Below, piece after piece: positions 1-9,215 of a DNA stretch of 64,000 bases. A model generated the notes under the pieces. The model saw only the letters and a list, made by a program, of their open reading frames with translations. It was not told the origin of the DNA and made no database searches. Both the position numbers and the translations under genes were made by a program. The stretch is taken from assembly GCA_031253995.1 (NCBI GenBank), contig JAIRVG010000093.1, forward strand, positions 1 to 64,000, read 5' to 3'. Position 1 is the stretch's first letter. Each line of letters starts with the position of its first letter. The DNA comes from Paucimonas sp. Lineage in GTDB: Bacteria > Pseudomonadota > Gammaproteobacteria > Pseudomonadales > Pseudomonadaceae.

Positions 1-231
1 AACCGCCTAAGCACTTCGGTGCCGGTAAGGGTGAAAAGGTGCGGTAAGAGCGCACCGCACGACTGGCAACAGTTCGTGGCTAGGTAAACCCCACTCGGAG
101 CAAGACCAAATAGGGTTCCACATGGCGCGGCCCGCGTTGGAACCGGGTAGGTTGCTAAAGGCGTCCAGTGATGGCCGTCGTAGAGGAATGACTGTCCTCG
201 ACAGAACCCGGCTTACAGATCGACTCTCCAC
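1..231 (+). ncRNA. rnpB: RNase P RNA (M1 RNA), 3' part, truncated by the window edge
   Basis: This is the catalytic RNA of ribonuclease P, which trims the 5' leader of tRNA precursors. Conserved bacterial type A blocks are visible: GGAGCAAGACCAAATAGGG at 97-115, AGAGGAATGACTGTC at 182-196, and ACAGAACCCGGCTTA at 201-215, which closes the long-range pairing near the 3' end. The 5' part lies outside the window. The 3' end is placed at about 231 by analogy with the E. coli RNA, and I see no clear terminator right after it. The same rnpB-mraZ neighbourhood is found in P. aeruginosa. Confidence 0.95.
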
Positions 232-437
232 TCCTTCCTTTCTCTGCTTGATTCGATAGCAGAAGCCGCTTCGGTAATACCAAAAAAGTCTTACTCTTAA
301 TAAATCACTTTAACTTCACACTCTATTCGATTGAGTGCATTCGCATTTCCCCTCCGAAAACCCCGCCAAAGTGGCCCATTGTCTGTCCTTGTTACGCTAA
401 ATCGCCGATCTGTAAGGGTTTTCCTTATATGCGCGCC

Positions 438-467
438 TTGACGGTGCGGTGGGCGGATTCCTATAGT
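438..467 (+). promoter_or_regulatory. Sigma-70 type promoter of the dcw cluster (Pmra)
   Basis: A -35 hexamer TTGACG (438-443) and a -10 hexamer TATAGT (462-467) are separated by 18 bases. Transcription would start near 474, right at the MraZ repeats and about 70 bases upstream of the mraZ start. This is a prediction from consensus match and position. Confidence 0.7.
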
Positions 468-473
468 GTGCGC

Positions 474-501
474 AAGTGGCAGAAAGTGGCATGAAGTGGG
501 T
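474..501 (+). promoter_or_regulatory. MraZ operator: three direct repeats with 10-base period
   Basis: AAGTGG occurs at 474-479, 484-489 and 494-499. Read as TGGNN units, these are TGGCA, TGGCA and TGGGT separated by exactly five bases. MraZ of E. coli binds TGGGN repeats with 5-nt spacers in front of its own gene, so this is the expected autoregulatory site. It sits immediately downstream of the predicted -10 element, where binding would block initiation. Confidence 0.85.
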
Positions 502-541
502 TTTCAGACACAAAAAAGCTAACATTTAGGGAAGCGCAGCC

Positions 542-997
542 GTGTTCCGCGGAGCAAACGCAATCAACCTCGACGCCAAGGGCCGTCTCGCCATGCCGAG
601 CCGGTACCGTGACGAGCTTGATTCGCGCAGCTCGGGGCAATTGATCGTGACGATCGACGCTGTGGATCCTTGCTTGTGTGTGTACCCGCTCGATGAGTGG
701 GAACTGATCGAAGCCAAATTGCGCGCCTTGCCGTCGTTACGCGAAGAGAACCGTCGCCTGCAGCGTCTGCTGATCGGCAATGCGGTGGATCTGGAGCTCG
801 ACGGCAGTGGGCGTTTTCTGGTTCCACCGCGTCTGCGCGAGTACGCCAAGCTCGACAAGCGCGCGATGCTGGTGGGGCAACTGAACAAATTCCAATTGTG
901 GGACGAGGATGCCTGGAACGCTGTTTCTGCAGCTGACCTGGCAGCCATTCAACAACCGGGCGCCATGCCCGATGAACTGCGTGATCTGATCCTGTGA
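542..997 (+). CDS. mraZ: Transcriptional regulator MraZ
   Basis: MraZ is an AbrB-fold DNA-binding protein that represses the dcw operon it heads. The 151-residue product has the two tandem MraZ/SpoVT-AbrB repeats. Each carries the DxxxR signature: D11-R15 (LDAKGR) and D87-R91 (LDGSGR). The start is GTG at 542, with a weak TAGGGAAG ribosome site at 527-534. No in-frame ATG fits the family N-terminus (MFRGANAINLD) better. The stop TGA (995-997) overlaps the GTG start of rsmH. Regulation is probably by its own product at 474-501. Confidence 0.97.
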   Translation: MFRGANAINLDAKGRLAMPSRYRDELDSRSSGQLIVTIDAVDPCLCVYPLDEWELIEAKLRALPSLREENRRLQRLLIGNAVDLELDGSGRFLVPPRLREYAKLDKRAMLVGQLNKFQLWDEDAWNAVSAADLAAIQQPGAMPDELRDLIL

Positions 998-1941
998 CTA
1001 TCGATAGCGGCTTTAACCACATCACCGTGCTACTGAACGAAGCCGTGGAGGCTCTTTCAGTGCGCGCCGATGGCTGCTATCTGGATGGCACCTTCGGACG
1101 CGGCGGCCACAGTCGCCTGATTCTCCAGGGGCTTGGTCCGGAGGGGCGCCTGCTGGGGTTCGACAAGGATCCTCAAGCGATTGCCACCGGGCAAGCGCTG
1201 GCGGCCGAAGACGGCCGCTTTGTCATTGTGCAGCGCAGTTTTGCCGAGCTGGGCGATGAAGTGTCCGCGCGCGGCCTGGCCGGCAAGGTCAGCGGCGTGC
1301 TGTTCGACCTCGGCGTGTCGTCGCCACAGCTGGACGATCCTGAGCGCGGCTTCAGTTTCCTCAACGACGGCCCGCTGGACATGCGCATGGACCCGAGCCG
1401 TGGCGTCAGCGCCGCCGAGTTCGTCGCCAGCGCGCCGGAAGAAGAAATCGCCCGGGTCTTCAAGGAATACGGCGAAGAGCGTTTCGCCAAGCGCATGGCC
1501 CGCGCCGTGGTCCTGCGTCGCGAAGAGCAGCCGTTCACCCGCACCGCCGACCTGGCGGAAGTGCTCAAGGTCGCCAATCCGGCCTGGGAAAAGGGCAAGA
1601 ACCCGGCGACCCGTGCATTCCAGGGCCTGCGTATCCACGTCAACAATGAGCTGGGCGATCTCGAAACCGGTCTCGACGCCGCGCTGGAGGCCCTGGAAGT
1701 TGGTGGCCGCCTGGCGGTGATCAGCTTCCACTCGCTCGAAGACCGTATCGTCAAGCTGTTCATGCGCAAGCTGGCCAAGGGCGAGCAGGACAACCTGCCG
1801 CGCAACCTGCCGGTCCAGCACAAACCTTTCGAACCGAAGATCAAGCTGATCGGCAAGGCCCAGTTCGCTTCCGATGCCGAGCTCAAGGCCAACCCGCGTT
1901 CCCGTAGCGCCGTCCTGCGTGTGGCGGAGAAGCTAAGGTGA
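994..1941 (+). CDS. rsmH: 16S rRNA (cytosine(1402)-N(4))-methyltransferase RsmH
   Basis: RsmH (MraW) uses SAM to methylate N4 of C1402 in the decoding centre of 16S rRNA. The product has 315 residues, the usual length. The SAM-binding loop DGTFGRGGHS lies near residues 31-40, and LFDLGVSSPQLD follows in the Rossmann core. FHSLEDRIVK near residue 250 is typical of the family. The GTG start at 994 shares four bases with the end of mraZ (GTGA), which suggests coupled translation. The stop overlaps ftsL in the same way. Confidence 0.98.
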   Translation: MTIDSGFNHITVLLNEAVEALSVRADGCYLDGTFGRGGHSRLILQGLGPEGRLLGFDKDPQAIATGQALAAEDGRFVIVQRSFAELGDEVSARGLAGKVSGVLFDLGVSSPQLDDPERGFSFLNDGPLDMRMDPSRGVSAAEFVASAPEEEIARVFKEYGEERFAKRMARAVVLRREEQPFTRTADLAEVLKVANPAWEKGKNPATRAFQGLRIHVNNELGDLETGLDAALEALEVGGRLAVISFHSLEDRIVKLFMRKLAKGEQDNLPRNLPVQHKPFEPKIKLIGKAQFASDAELKANPRSRSAVLRVAEKLR

Positions 1942-2231
1942 GCAGGCTCTATGCCAAGCCTTTGCCAGGCGGGAGCTTCCTGATGCTCCTGCTGTTCATC
2001 GGCGTGCTCGTTTCCTCGGTGGCGGTGTCCTACAGCGCCCACTGGAACCGGCAGTTGCTGAACACCCTGTATGGCGAACTCAACGAGCGCGACAAGGCGC
2101 AGGCCGAGTGGGGTCGGCTGATCCTCGAACAGAGCACCTGGACCGCGCACAGCCGCATCGAGATCCTTGCCACCGAGCAGTTGAAGATGCGCATTCCCGC
2201 CGCTGACGAAGTGCGGATGGTGGCGCCATGA
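1938..2231 (+). CDS. ftsL: Cell division protein FtsL
   Basis: FtsL is a small bitopic divisome protein that joins FtsB and FtsQ and helps activate FtsWI. The product has 97 residues: a short cytoplasmic N-terminus, one transmembrane helix at about residues 14-36, then a periplasmic leucine-zipper-like helix. The GTG start overlaps the rsmH stop (GTGA), and the stop overlaps the ftsI start (ATGA). Sequence conservation in this family is low, so the call rests on length, topology and position between rsmH and ftsI. Confidence 0.95.
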   Translation: MSRLYAKPLPGGSFLMLLLFIGVLVSSVAVSYSAHWNRQLLNTLYGELNERDKAQAEWGRLILEQSTWTAHSRIEILATEQLKMRIPAADEVRMVAP

Positions 2232-3958
2232 TGAAGCTCGAAGGCGCCCTCTACCCGTGGCGTTTCCGGGTCGTCCTCGGCTTGCTGGGCCTGATGGTCG
2301 CGGCCATTTCCTGGCAGATCATCAACCTGCAGGTCATCGACCGTGACTTCCTCAAGGGCCAGGGCGATGCCCGCAGCATGCGGCACATCCCGATTCCCGC
2401 GCACCGTGGCCTGATCACCGACCGCAATGGCGAGCCCCTGGCCGTCAGTACGCCGGTCACCACCCTGTGGGCCAACCCCAAGGAAATGCAGGCGTCCAAG
2501 GAGCGCTGGCCGGCGCTGGCCGTGGCACTCAAGCAGGATCCCAAGCAACTGGCCGAGCGCCTGGAACAACAGGCGAACAAGGAGTTCATCTACCTTGTCC
2601 GCGGCCTGACCCCGGAGCAGGGGCAGGTGGTACTCGATCTCAAGATTCCTGGTGTCTACGGCATCGAGGAATTTCGTCGTTTCTATCCCGCTGGCGACGT
2701 GGCGGCGCACATGGTCGGCTTCACCGACCTCGATGACCATGGCCGCGAGGGGGTCGAGCTGGCCTACGATGAGTGGCTGGCCGGCGTGCCCGGCAAGCGG
2801 CAGGTGATCAAGGACCGGCGCGGCCGCTTGATCAAGGATGTCCAGGTTACCAAGAACGCCAAGGCCGGCAAGACCTTGGCGTTGTCGATCGACCTGCGCC
2901 TGCAATACCTGGCCACCCGCGAATTGCGCAATGCCATCGCCGAGCAGGAAGCGAAAGCCGGCAGCCTGGTGATCATGGACGTGAAGACCGGCGAAGTACT
3001 GGCCATGGTCAACCAGCCCACCTACAACCCGAACAACCGTCGCAGCATGTTCCCGGCGGCGATGCGCAACCGCGCGATCATCGATGTGTTCGAACCGGGT
3101 TCGACGGTCAAGCCGCTGTCCATGAGTGCCGCGTTGCAGAGCGGGCGCTGGAAGCCGACCGACAAGGTCGAGGTCTATCCGGGCACCCTGCAACTTGGCC
3201 GCTATACCATTCGTGACGTCTCCAAGAGCGAAGGCCCGATCCTCGACCTGACCGGCATCCTGATCAACTCCAGTAACGTGGGCATGTCGAAGGTCGCCTT
3301 CGATATCGGCGGCGAGGCGATCTACCGGGTGATGTCGCAGCTGGGCCTGGGCCAGTACACCGGCCTGGGCTTCCCGGGCGAACGCGTCGGCAACCTGCCG
3401 AACCACCGCGAGTGGCGCAAGGCCGAGACCGCGACCCTGTCCTATGGCTACGGCCTGTCGGTCACCGCGTTGCAACTGGTGCACGCCTACGCCGCGCTGG
3501 CCAACGACGGCAAGATGGTGCCGCTGAGCATCCTCAAGGTGGACAAGGCCCCCGAGTCGACCCAGGTGGTGCCGAAGGAAACCGCGGAAACCATCCAGCA
3601 GATGCTGCAACAGGTGATCGAAGCGCCACGTGGTGTGTTCCGCGCCCAGGTGCCGTCCTATCACGTCGCCGGCAAGTCGGGTACCGCGCGTAAAGCCACC
3701 ATCGGTTCCAAGGGCTACACCGAAAACGCCTACCGTTCGCTGTTCGCCGGCTTCGGCCCGATGAGCGATCCGCGCTACGCCATCGTCGTGGTGATCGACG
3801 AACCGAGCAAGGGCGGCTACTTCGGTGGCCTGGTCTCGGCGCCGGTATTCAGCAAGGTCATGTCGGGCACCCTGCGCTTGATGAACGTGCCGCCGGACAA
3901 CCTGCCCACGCCACAGCAGCAGGCCGATGCTGCGCTCGCCAAAGGAGGGCGCGGCTGA
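2228..3958 (+). CDS. ftsI: Peptidoglycan D,D-transpeptidase FtsI (penicillin-binding protein 3)
   Basis: FtsI cross-links septal peptidoglycan as partner of the glycosyltransferase FtsW and is a main beta-lactam target. The product has 576 residues with a single N-terminal membrane anchor at about residues 15-35, then the PBP dimerisation domain and the transpeptidase domain. All three active-site motifs are seen: STVK with the nucleophile at about Ser292, SSN (INSSNVG), and KSGTA near the C-terminus. The start ATGATG overlaps the ftsL stop, and the TGA shares its last base with the murE ATG. Confidence 0.98.
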   Translation: MMKLEGALYPWRFRVVLGLLGLMVAAISWQIINLQVIDRDFLKGQGDARSMRHIPIPAHRGLITDRNGEPLAVSTPVTTLWANPKEMQASKERWPALAVALKQDPKQLAERLEQQANKEFIYLVRGLTPEQGQVVLDLKIPGVYGIEEFRRFYPAGDVAAHMVGFTDLDDHGREGVELAYDEWLAGVPGKRQVIKDRRGRLIKDVQVTKNAKAGKTLALSIDLRLQYLATRELRNAIAEQEAKAGSLVIMDVKTGEVLAMVNQPTYNPNNRRSMFPAAMRNRAIIDVFEPGSTVKPLSMSAALQSGRWKPTDKVEVYPGTLQLGRYTIRDVSKSEGPILDLTGILINSSNVGMSKVAFDIGGEAIYRVMSQLGLGQYTGLGFPGERVGNLPNHREWRKAETATLSYGYGLSVTALQLVHAYAALANDGKMVPLSILKVDKAPESTQVVPKETAETIQQMLQQVIEAPRGVFRAQVPSYHVAGKSGTARKATIGSKGYTENAYRSLFAGFGPMSDPRYAIVVVIDEPSKGGYFGGLVSAPVFSKVMSGTLRLMNVPPDNLPTPQQQADAALAKGGRG

Positions 3959-5421
3959 TGACGATGCCACTGAGCAAACTGTTCGCCAATGCCAGCAGCG
4001 ATCCGCTGATTCGCGAACTGACCCTGGACAGCCGCAACGTGCGGCCTGGCGACCTGTTCCTGGCCGTGCCTGGGGCCAAGGTCGACGGTCGCGACCATAT
4101 CGCCGATGCGCTGAAGCGCGGCGCGGCGGCGGTTGCCTATGAAGTGCAGGGCGCTACCGTCCTGCCGATCACCGATGCGCCGCTGATTCCGGTGAAGGGC
4201 CTGATCGCCCAGTTGTCGGATATCGCCGGGCGCTTCTATGGCGAGCCGAGCCGGCTGCTGGACCTGGTGGGTGTCACCGGCACCAACGGCAAGACCAGCG
4301 TCACCCAGCTGGTGGCCCAGGCCCTGGACCTGCTCGGCCAGCATTGCGGCCTGATCGGCACCCTCGGCACCGGTTTCTACGGCGCGCTGCAAAGCGGCCG
4401 CCTGACCACCCCCGATCCGCTTGCCGTACAGTCGACCCTGAATGACCTGAAGAAGGCCGGCGCCCGCGCCGTGGCCATGGAAGTGTCGTCCCACGCGCTG
4501 GAGCAGGGCCGCGTGGCCGCGCTGGCGTTCGATATCGTGGTGATGACCAACCTGTCCCGCGACCACCTCGACTACCACGGCAGCATGGAGGCCTACAAAG
4601 CGGCCAAGGCCAAGCTGTTCGCCTGGTCGAACCTGCGTTGCCGGGTGGTGAACCTGGACGATGACTTCGGTCGCGAACTGGCCGCCGAGGCGCGCGAGTC
4701 GCGCCTGATCAGCTACAGCCTCAAGGATGCCTCGGCGACCCTGTTCTGCCGTGAAGCGACCTTCGATGACGACGGCGTGCGCGCCGTGCTGGTGACCCCG
4801 CAGGGCGAGCACATGCTGCGCAGCCGCCTGCTCGGTCGCTTCAACCTGAGCAACATGCTGGCGGCGGTCGCTACCCTGCTGGCGATGGATCATCCGCTCG
4901 ACGAAATTCTCAAGGTCACCGCCAAGCTGGAAGGGCCGGTCGGTCGCATGCAGCGTCTTGGTGGTGGCAGCAAGCCGCTGGTGGTCGTGGATTACGCCCA
5001 CACCCCGGACGCCCTGGAAAAAGTGCTCGAAGCCCTGCGCCCGCACGCCCGTGGGCAGATGACATGCCTGTTCGGCTGTGGCGGCGACCGTGATCGCGGC
5101 AAGCGCCCGCTGATGGCGGAAGTGGCGGAGCGTCTTGCCGACCGCGTGATCGTCACCGACGACAACCCGCGCACCGAAGATCCGCAGGCGATCTTCGCCG
5201 ATATCCGCCCCGGCTTCGCCCAGGCCGACGTGGTCGAGTTCATTGCCGGTCGCGGCGAGGCGATCGCCCGTGTCATCGCCGATGCCGGTGTCGACGACGT
5301 GATCATTCTGGCGGGCAAGGGGCACGAGGATTACCAGGAAATCAACGGTGAGCGTCACGATTTTTCCGATTTGGTGGAAGCCGAAAAAGCGCTAGCAGTC
5401 TGGGAGGCTTCTCATGCTTGA
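3958..5421 (+). CDS. murE: UDP-N-acetylmuramoyl-L-alanyl-D-glutamate--2,6-diaminopimelate ligase
   Basis: MurE adds meso-diaminopimelate to UDP-MurNAc-L-Ala-D-Glu in the cytoplasm, using ATP. The 487-residue Mur ligase has the ATP-binding loop GVTGTNGKTSV. The motif DNPRTEDP near residue 403 is the DNPR signature that selects diaminopimelate over lysine, as expected for a Gram-negative. A strong ribosome site AAAGGAGGG (3941-3949) lies inside the end of ftsI. The end overlaps murF by eight bases. Confidence 0.98.
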   Translation: MTMPLSKLFANASSDPLIRELTLDSRNVRPGDLFLAVPGAKVDGRDHIADALKRGAAAVAYEVQGATVLPITDAPLIPVKGLIAQLSDIAGRFYGEPSRLLDLVGVTGTNGKTSVTQLVAQALDLLGQHCGLIGTLGTGFYGALQSGRLTTPDPLAVQSTLNDLKKAGARAVAMEVSSHALEQGRVAALAFDIVVMTNLSRDHLDYHGSMEAYKAAKAKLFAWSNLRCRVVNLDDDFGRELAAEARESRLISYSLKDASATLFCREATFDDDGVRAVLVTPQGEHMLRSRLLGRFNLSNMLAAVATLLAMDHPLDEILKVTAKLEGPVGRMQRLGGGSKPLVVVDYAHTPDALEKVLEALRPHARGQMTCLFGCGGDRDRGKRPLMAEVAERLADRVIVTDDNPRTEDPQAIFADIRPGFAQADVVEFIAGRGEAIARVIADAGVDDVIILAGKGHEDYQEINGERHDFSDLVEAEKALAVWEASHA

Positions 5422-6781
5422 ACCCCTGTCCCTCAGCCAGTTGACCGAAGCGTTGCAGGGCCGCCTGGTTGGCGCCGATGCGCGTTTCGACGGCGTCAGC
5501 ATCGACAGCCGCAAGATCGCGCCTGGCCAGCTGTTCGTCGCCCTGGCGGGACCGCGTTTCGACGGTCATGACTACCTCGATGAAGTCGCCGCCAAAGGCG
5601 CCGTCGCTGCATTGGTCGAACGTGAAGTGCCGGGTTCCAGCCTGCCGCAACTGCTGGTGACCGATACCCGCCTGGCCCTGGGCCAGCTGGGTGCCCTGAA
5701 CCGTCGTGCATTCAAGCACCCGGTCGCTGCCATCACCGGCTCCAGCGGCAAGACCACGGTCAAGGAAATGCTCGCCAGCATCCTCGGTACCCGCGGCCCG
5801 GTACTGATGACCCGTGGCAACCTGAACAACGACCTCGGCGCACCGCTGACCCTGCTCGAACTGGGTCCGGAGCACACCGCCGCGGTCATCGAGCTGGGCG
5901 CCAACCATGTCGGCGAGATCCGCTACACCGTCGGCCTGACCCAGCCCCACGTGGCCCTGATCAACAATGCGGGCACGGCTCATGTCGGCGAGTTCGGCGG
6001 GCCGGAAAAGATTGTCGAAGCCAAGGGCGAGATCCTCGAAGGCCTGGGAGAAGGTGGCGTCGCGGTATTGAACCTGGACGACAAGGCCTTTGGCATATGG
6101 AAACAGCGCGCCGGCAAACACGCCGTGCTGACCTTCGCCCTGGGCAACACCGCCGCCGATTTCCATGCCAGCGACATCGCCCATGACGCGCGCGGCTGCC
6201 CGTCGTTCGTCCTGCACGCGCCGCAAGGCAGCGTGGCGATCCAGCTCAACCTGCTCGGTACCCACAACATCGCCAATGCCCTGGCTGCTGCGGCTGCCGC
6301 GCAGGTGTTCGGTGTCTCGCTGCAAGGCATCGCCGAGGGCCTGAACACCGTGCAACCGGTCAAGGGCCGCAGCGTGGCGCAGATGACCGCCAGCGGACTC
6401 CGGGTGATCGACGACACCTACAACGCAAACCCCACCTCCATGTGCGCGGCCGTTGATATACTCGCCGGCTTTTCCGGTCGCACCGTCCTGGTGCTCGGGG
6501 ATATCGGTGAGTTGGGCCAGTGGGCCGAAGAAGGCCACCGCCAGGTCGGGGACTATGCCAAGGGCAAGGTCGACGCCCTGTATGCCGTAGGTCCGATGAT
6601 GGCCCATGCGGTTCAGGCCTTTGGCCAGAATGCCCGCCATTTCACCAATCAAGCTGACCTGATCGACGCTGTTCGCGGCGAGCAGGCCACCAACACCACC
6701 ATTTTGATCAAGGGTTCGCGTAGCGCTGCGATGGAGAACGTCGTGGTGGCTCTGTGCGATTCCAGCGGGGAGAAACATTAA
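5414..6781 (+). CDS. murF: UDP-N-acetylmuramoyl-tripeptide--D-alanyl-D-alanine ligase
   Basis: MurF attaches the D-Ala-D-Ala dipeptide, completing the UDP-MurNAc-pentapeptide. The product has 455 residues with an N-terminal substrate domain, the ATP loop AITGSSGKTTVKEM, and the family segment DDTYNANPTSM near residue 334. The ATG overlaps the end of murE. The TAA stop shares its final A with the ATG of mraY, so translation is probably coupled. Confidence 0.98.
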   Translation: MLEPLSLSQLTEALQGRLVGADARFDGVSIDSRKIAPGQLFVALAGPRFDGHDYLDEVAAKGAVAALVEREVPGSSLPQLLVTDTRLALGQLGALNRRAFKHPVAAITGSSGKTTVKEMLASILGTRGPVLMTRGNLNNDLGAPLTLLELGPEHTAAVIELGANHVGEIRYTVGLTQPHVALINNAGTAHVGEFGGPEKIVEAKGEILEGLGEGGVAVLNLDDKAFGIWKQRAGKHAVLTFALGNTAADFHASDIAHDARGCPSFVLHAPQGSVAIQLNLLGTHNIANALAAAAAAQVFGVSLQGIAEGLNTVQPVKGRSVAQMTASGLRVIDDTYNANPTSMCAAVDILAGFSGRTVLVLGDIGELGQWAEEGHRQVGDYAKGKVDALYAVGPMMAHAVQAFGQNARHFTNQADLIDAVRGEQATNTTILIKGSRSAAMENVVVALCDSSGEKH

Positions 6782-7863
6782 TGCTGCTGCTGTTGGCTGA
6801 GTATCTGCAACAGTTCCACAAAGGCTTCGCGGTCTTTCAGTACCTGACCCTGCGCGGGATCCTGGGTGTGCTGACCGCGCTGTCGCTGGCCCTGTGGCTG
6901 GGCCCCTGGATGATTCGTACCCTGCAGATCCGCCAGATCGGCCAGGCCGTGCGCAACGACGGCCCGCAATCGCACCTGTCCAAGTCCGGCACCCCGACCA
7001 TGGGTGGCGCGCTGATCCTCTCCGCCATCGGCGTGAGCACGCTGCTCTGGGCCGACCTGAGCAACCGCTACGTCTGGGTGGTGCTGATCGTCACCCTGCT
7101 GTTCGGCGCCATCGGCTGGGTCGACGACTACCGCAAGGTGATCGAGAAGAACTCCCGTGGCCTGCCGAGCCGCTGGAAGTACTTCTGGCAGTCGGTGTTC
7201 GGCCTCGGCGCGGCGATCTTCCTCTACATGACCGCCCCGACCAGCGTGGAAACCACCCTGATCGTGCCGATGCTCAAGGACGTCACCATTCCCCTGGGTG
7301 TGGGCTTCGTGGTCCTCACCTACTTCGTCATCGTCGGTTCGAGCAACGCGGTCAACCTGACCGACGGCCTCGACGGCCTGGCGATCCTGCCGACCGTGCT
7401 GGTGGGTGGTGCCCTGGGCATCTTCTGCTACCTGTCGGGCAACGTGAAATTCGCCGAATACCTGCTGATCCCGTACGTACCGGGTGCGGGCGAGCTGATC
7501 GTGTTCTGTGGCGCGCTGATCGGCGCCGGCCTCGGTTTCCTGTGGTTCAACACCTATCCGGCCCAGGTCTTCATGGGTGACGTCGGCGCCCTGGCACTGG
7601 GTGCCGCGCTGGGCACCATCGCCGTGATCGTGCGCCAGGAAATCGTCCTGTTCATCATGGGTGGCGTGTTCGTCATGGAGACCCTGTCGGTGGTCATCCA
7701 GGTCGCGTCGTTCAAGCTGACCGGCAAGCGCGTGTTCCGCATGGCGCCGATCCACCACCACTTTGAACTCAAGGGCTGGCCCGAGCCGCGCGTGATCGTC
7801 CGTTTCTGGATCATCACCGTGATTCTCGTGCTGATCGGCCTGGCAACCCTGAAACTGAGGTAG
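6781..7863 (+). CDS. mraY: Phospho-N-acetylmuramoyl-pentapeptide-transferase MraY
   Basis: MraY transfers phospho-MurNAc-pentapeptide to undecaprenyl phosphate, making lipid I at the inner membrane. The product has 360 residues and about ten transmembrane helices. Signature segments are WVDDYRKV (acidic pair near 114-115), NLTDGLDGLAI, and the HHHFELKGW loop near the C-terminus. I take the ATG at 6781, which directly overlaps the murF stop. An upstream in-frame start would add nine residues inside murF and is less likely. Confidence 0.98.
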   Translation: MLLLLAEYLQQFHKGFAVFQYLTLRGILGVLTALSLALWLGPWMIRTLQIRQIGQAVRNDGPQSHLSKSGTPTMGGALILSAIGVSTLLWADLSNRYVWVVLIVTLLFGAIGWVDDYRKVIEKNSRGLPSRWKYFWQSVFGLGAAIFLYMTAPTSVETTLIVPMLKDVTIPLGVGFVVLTYFVIVGSSNAVNLTDGLDGLAILPTVLVGGALGIFCYLSGNVKFAEYLLIPYVPGAGELIVFCGALIGAGLGFLWFNTYPAQVFMGDVGALALGAALGTIAVIVRQEIVLFIMGGVFVMETLSVVIQVASFKLTGKRVFRMAPIHHHFELKGWPEPRVIVRFWIITVILVLIGLATLKLR

Positions 7864-7868
7864 AACGC

Positions 7869-9215
7869 GTGTCCCTGATCGCATCTGACCACTTCCGCAT
7901 CGTTGTCGGCCTCGGCAAGAGCGGCATGTCCCTGGTTCGCTTCCTGGCGAACCGGGGCGTTGCGTTTGCGGTCGCCGACACGCGCGAGAACCCGCCGGAG
8001 CTGGCGACCCTGCGTCGCGACTACCCGCAGGTGGAAGTACGTTGCGGCGAGCTGGACGTGGACTTCCTCTGCCGTGCCGACGAGCTGTACGTCAGCCCCG
8101 GCCTGGCCCTGGCCACCCCGGCGCTGCAGCAGGCTGCGGCACGCGGTGTGAAGCTGTCCGGCGATATCGAGCTGTTCGCGCGTAACGCCAAGGCGCCGAT
8201 CGTCGCCATCAGCGGCTCCAACGCCAAGAGCACCGTGACCACCCTGGTCGGCGAGATGGCCGCCGCGGCGGGCAAGCGCGTGGCGGTGGGCGGCAACCTC
8301 GGCACCCCGGCGCTGGACCTGCTCGACGACGATGTCGAGCTGTACGTCCTGGAACTGTCGAGCTTCCAGCTGGAGACCACCGACCAGCTCAACGCCGAAG
8401 TAGCCACCGTGCTCAACGTCAGCGAAGACCACATGGACCGCTACAGCGGCCTGCCGGCCTATCACCTGGCCAAGCACCGGATCTTCCGTGGCGCGCGCCA
8501 GGTGGTGGTCAACCGCCAGGACGCCCTGAGCCGGCCGATGCCGATCGAAGGCCAGCCATGCTGGACCTTCGGCCTGAACACCCCGGACTTCAAGGCTTTC
8601 GGCCTGCGTGAAGAGAACGGCGAAAAATACCTGGCCTTCGAGTTCCAGACCCTGATGCCGGTCCGCGAACTGAAGATCCGTGGCGCGCACAACCAGTCCA
8701 ACGCCCTGGCCGCGCTGGCCCTCGGTCACGCCGTGGGCCTGCCGTTCGACGCCATGCTGGAAAGCCTGCGCGCCTTCGCCGGCCTGGCCCATCGTTGCCA
8801 GTGGGTGCGTGAGCTGAATGGCGTCAACTATTACGACGACTCCAAGGCCACCAACGTCGGTGCCGCCCTGGCCGCCATCGAAGGCCTCGGTGCCGATATC
8901 GACGGCAAGCTGGTGCTGATCGCCGGCGGCGACGGCAAGGGGGCGGACTTCTCCGGCCTGCGTGCGCCGGTGGCCAAGCATTGCCGCGCCGTGGTCCTGC
9001 TCGGTCGCGATGCCGAGCGTCTTGCCGAAGCCCTGGGTGACGGCGCGCCACTGGTCCGGGTGCAGACCCTGGACGAAGCCGTGGCCAGGTGCGCCGAGCT
9101 CGCCCTGCCAGGCGACGCCGTGCTGCTCTCGCCAGCCTGCGCCAGCCTCGACATGTTCAAGAACTTCGAAGAGCGTGGGCGCCTGTTCGCCCAGGCCGTG
9201 GGAGCGCTGACATGA
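7869..9215 (+). CDS. murD: UDP-N-acetylmuramoylalanine--D-glutamate ligase
   Basis: MurD adds D-glutamate to UDP-MurNAc-L-Ala. The product has 448 residues with the three-domain Mur ligase layout. The nucleotide loop reads SGSNAKSTV, with Ala where E. coli MurD has Gly. YYDDSKATNVGAA in the C-terminal part is typical of MurD. The start is GTG, five bases after mraY. The stop overlaps the ftsW ATG (ATGA). Confidence 0.97.
   Translation: MSLIASDHFRIVVGLGKSGMSLVRFLANRGVAFAVADTRENPPELATLRRDYPQVEVRCGELDVDFLCRADELYVSPGLALATPALQQAAARGVKLSGDIELFARNAKAPIVAISGSNAKSTVTTLVGEMAAAAGKRVAVGGNLGTPALDLLDDDVELYVLELSSFQLETTDQLNAEVATVLNVSEDHMDRYSGLPAYHLAKHRIFRGARQVVVNRQDALSRPMPIEGQPCWTFGLNTPDFKAFGLREENGEKYLAFEFQTLMPVRELKIRGAHNQSNALAALALGHAVGLPFDAMLESLRAFAGLAHRCQWVRELNGVNYYDDSKATNVGAALAAIEGLGADIDGKLVLIAGGDGKGADFSGLRAPVAKHCRAVVLLGRDAERLAEALGDGAPLVRVQTLDEAVARCAELALPGDAVLLSPACASLDMFKNFEERGRLFAQAVGALT

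Larger units (their letters stand above)
232..541. other. rnpB-mraZ intergenic region
   Basis: A 310-base non-coding stretch. The first 190 bases are AT-rich and show no open frame or convincing terminator hairpin. The last 105 bases hold the dcw promoter and the MraZ repeats, listed separately. Confidence 0.6.

Noticed and set aside
7..231. Short open frame on the minus strand at the left edge
   Set aside because: It lies wholly inside the RNase P RNA and has no supporting signal.
7869..9215. MurD nucleotide loop GSNAKST instead of GSNGKST
   Set aside because: I believe this Ala is usual in Pseudomonas MurD, so it is probably not a defect. It is noted in the gene entry only.
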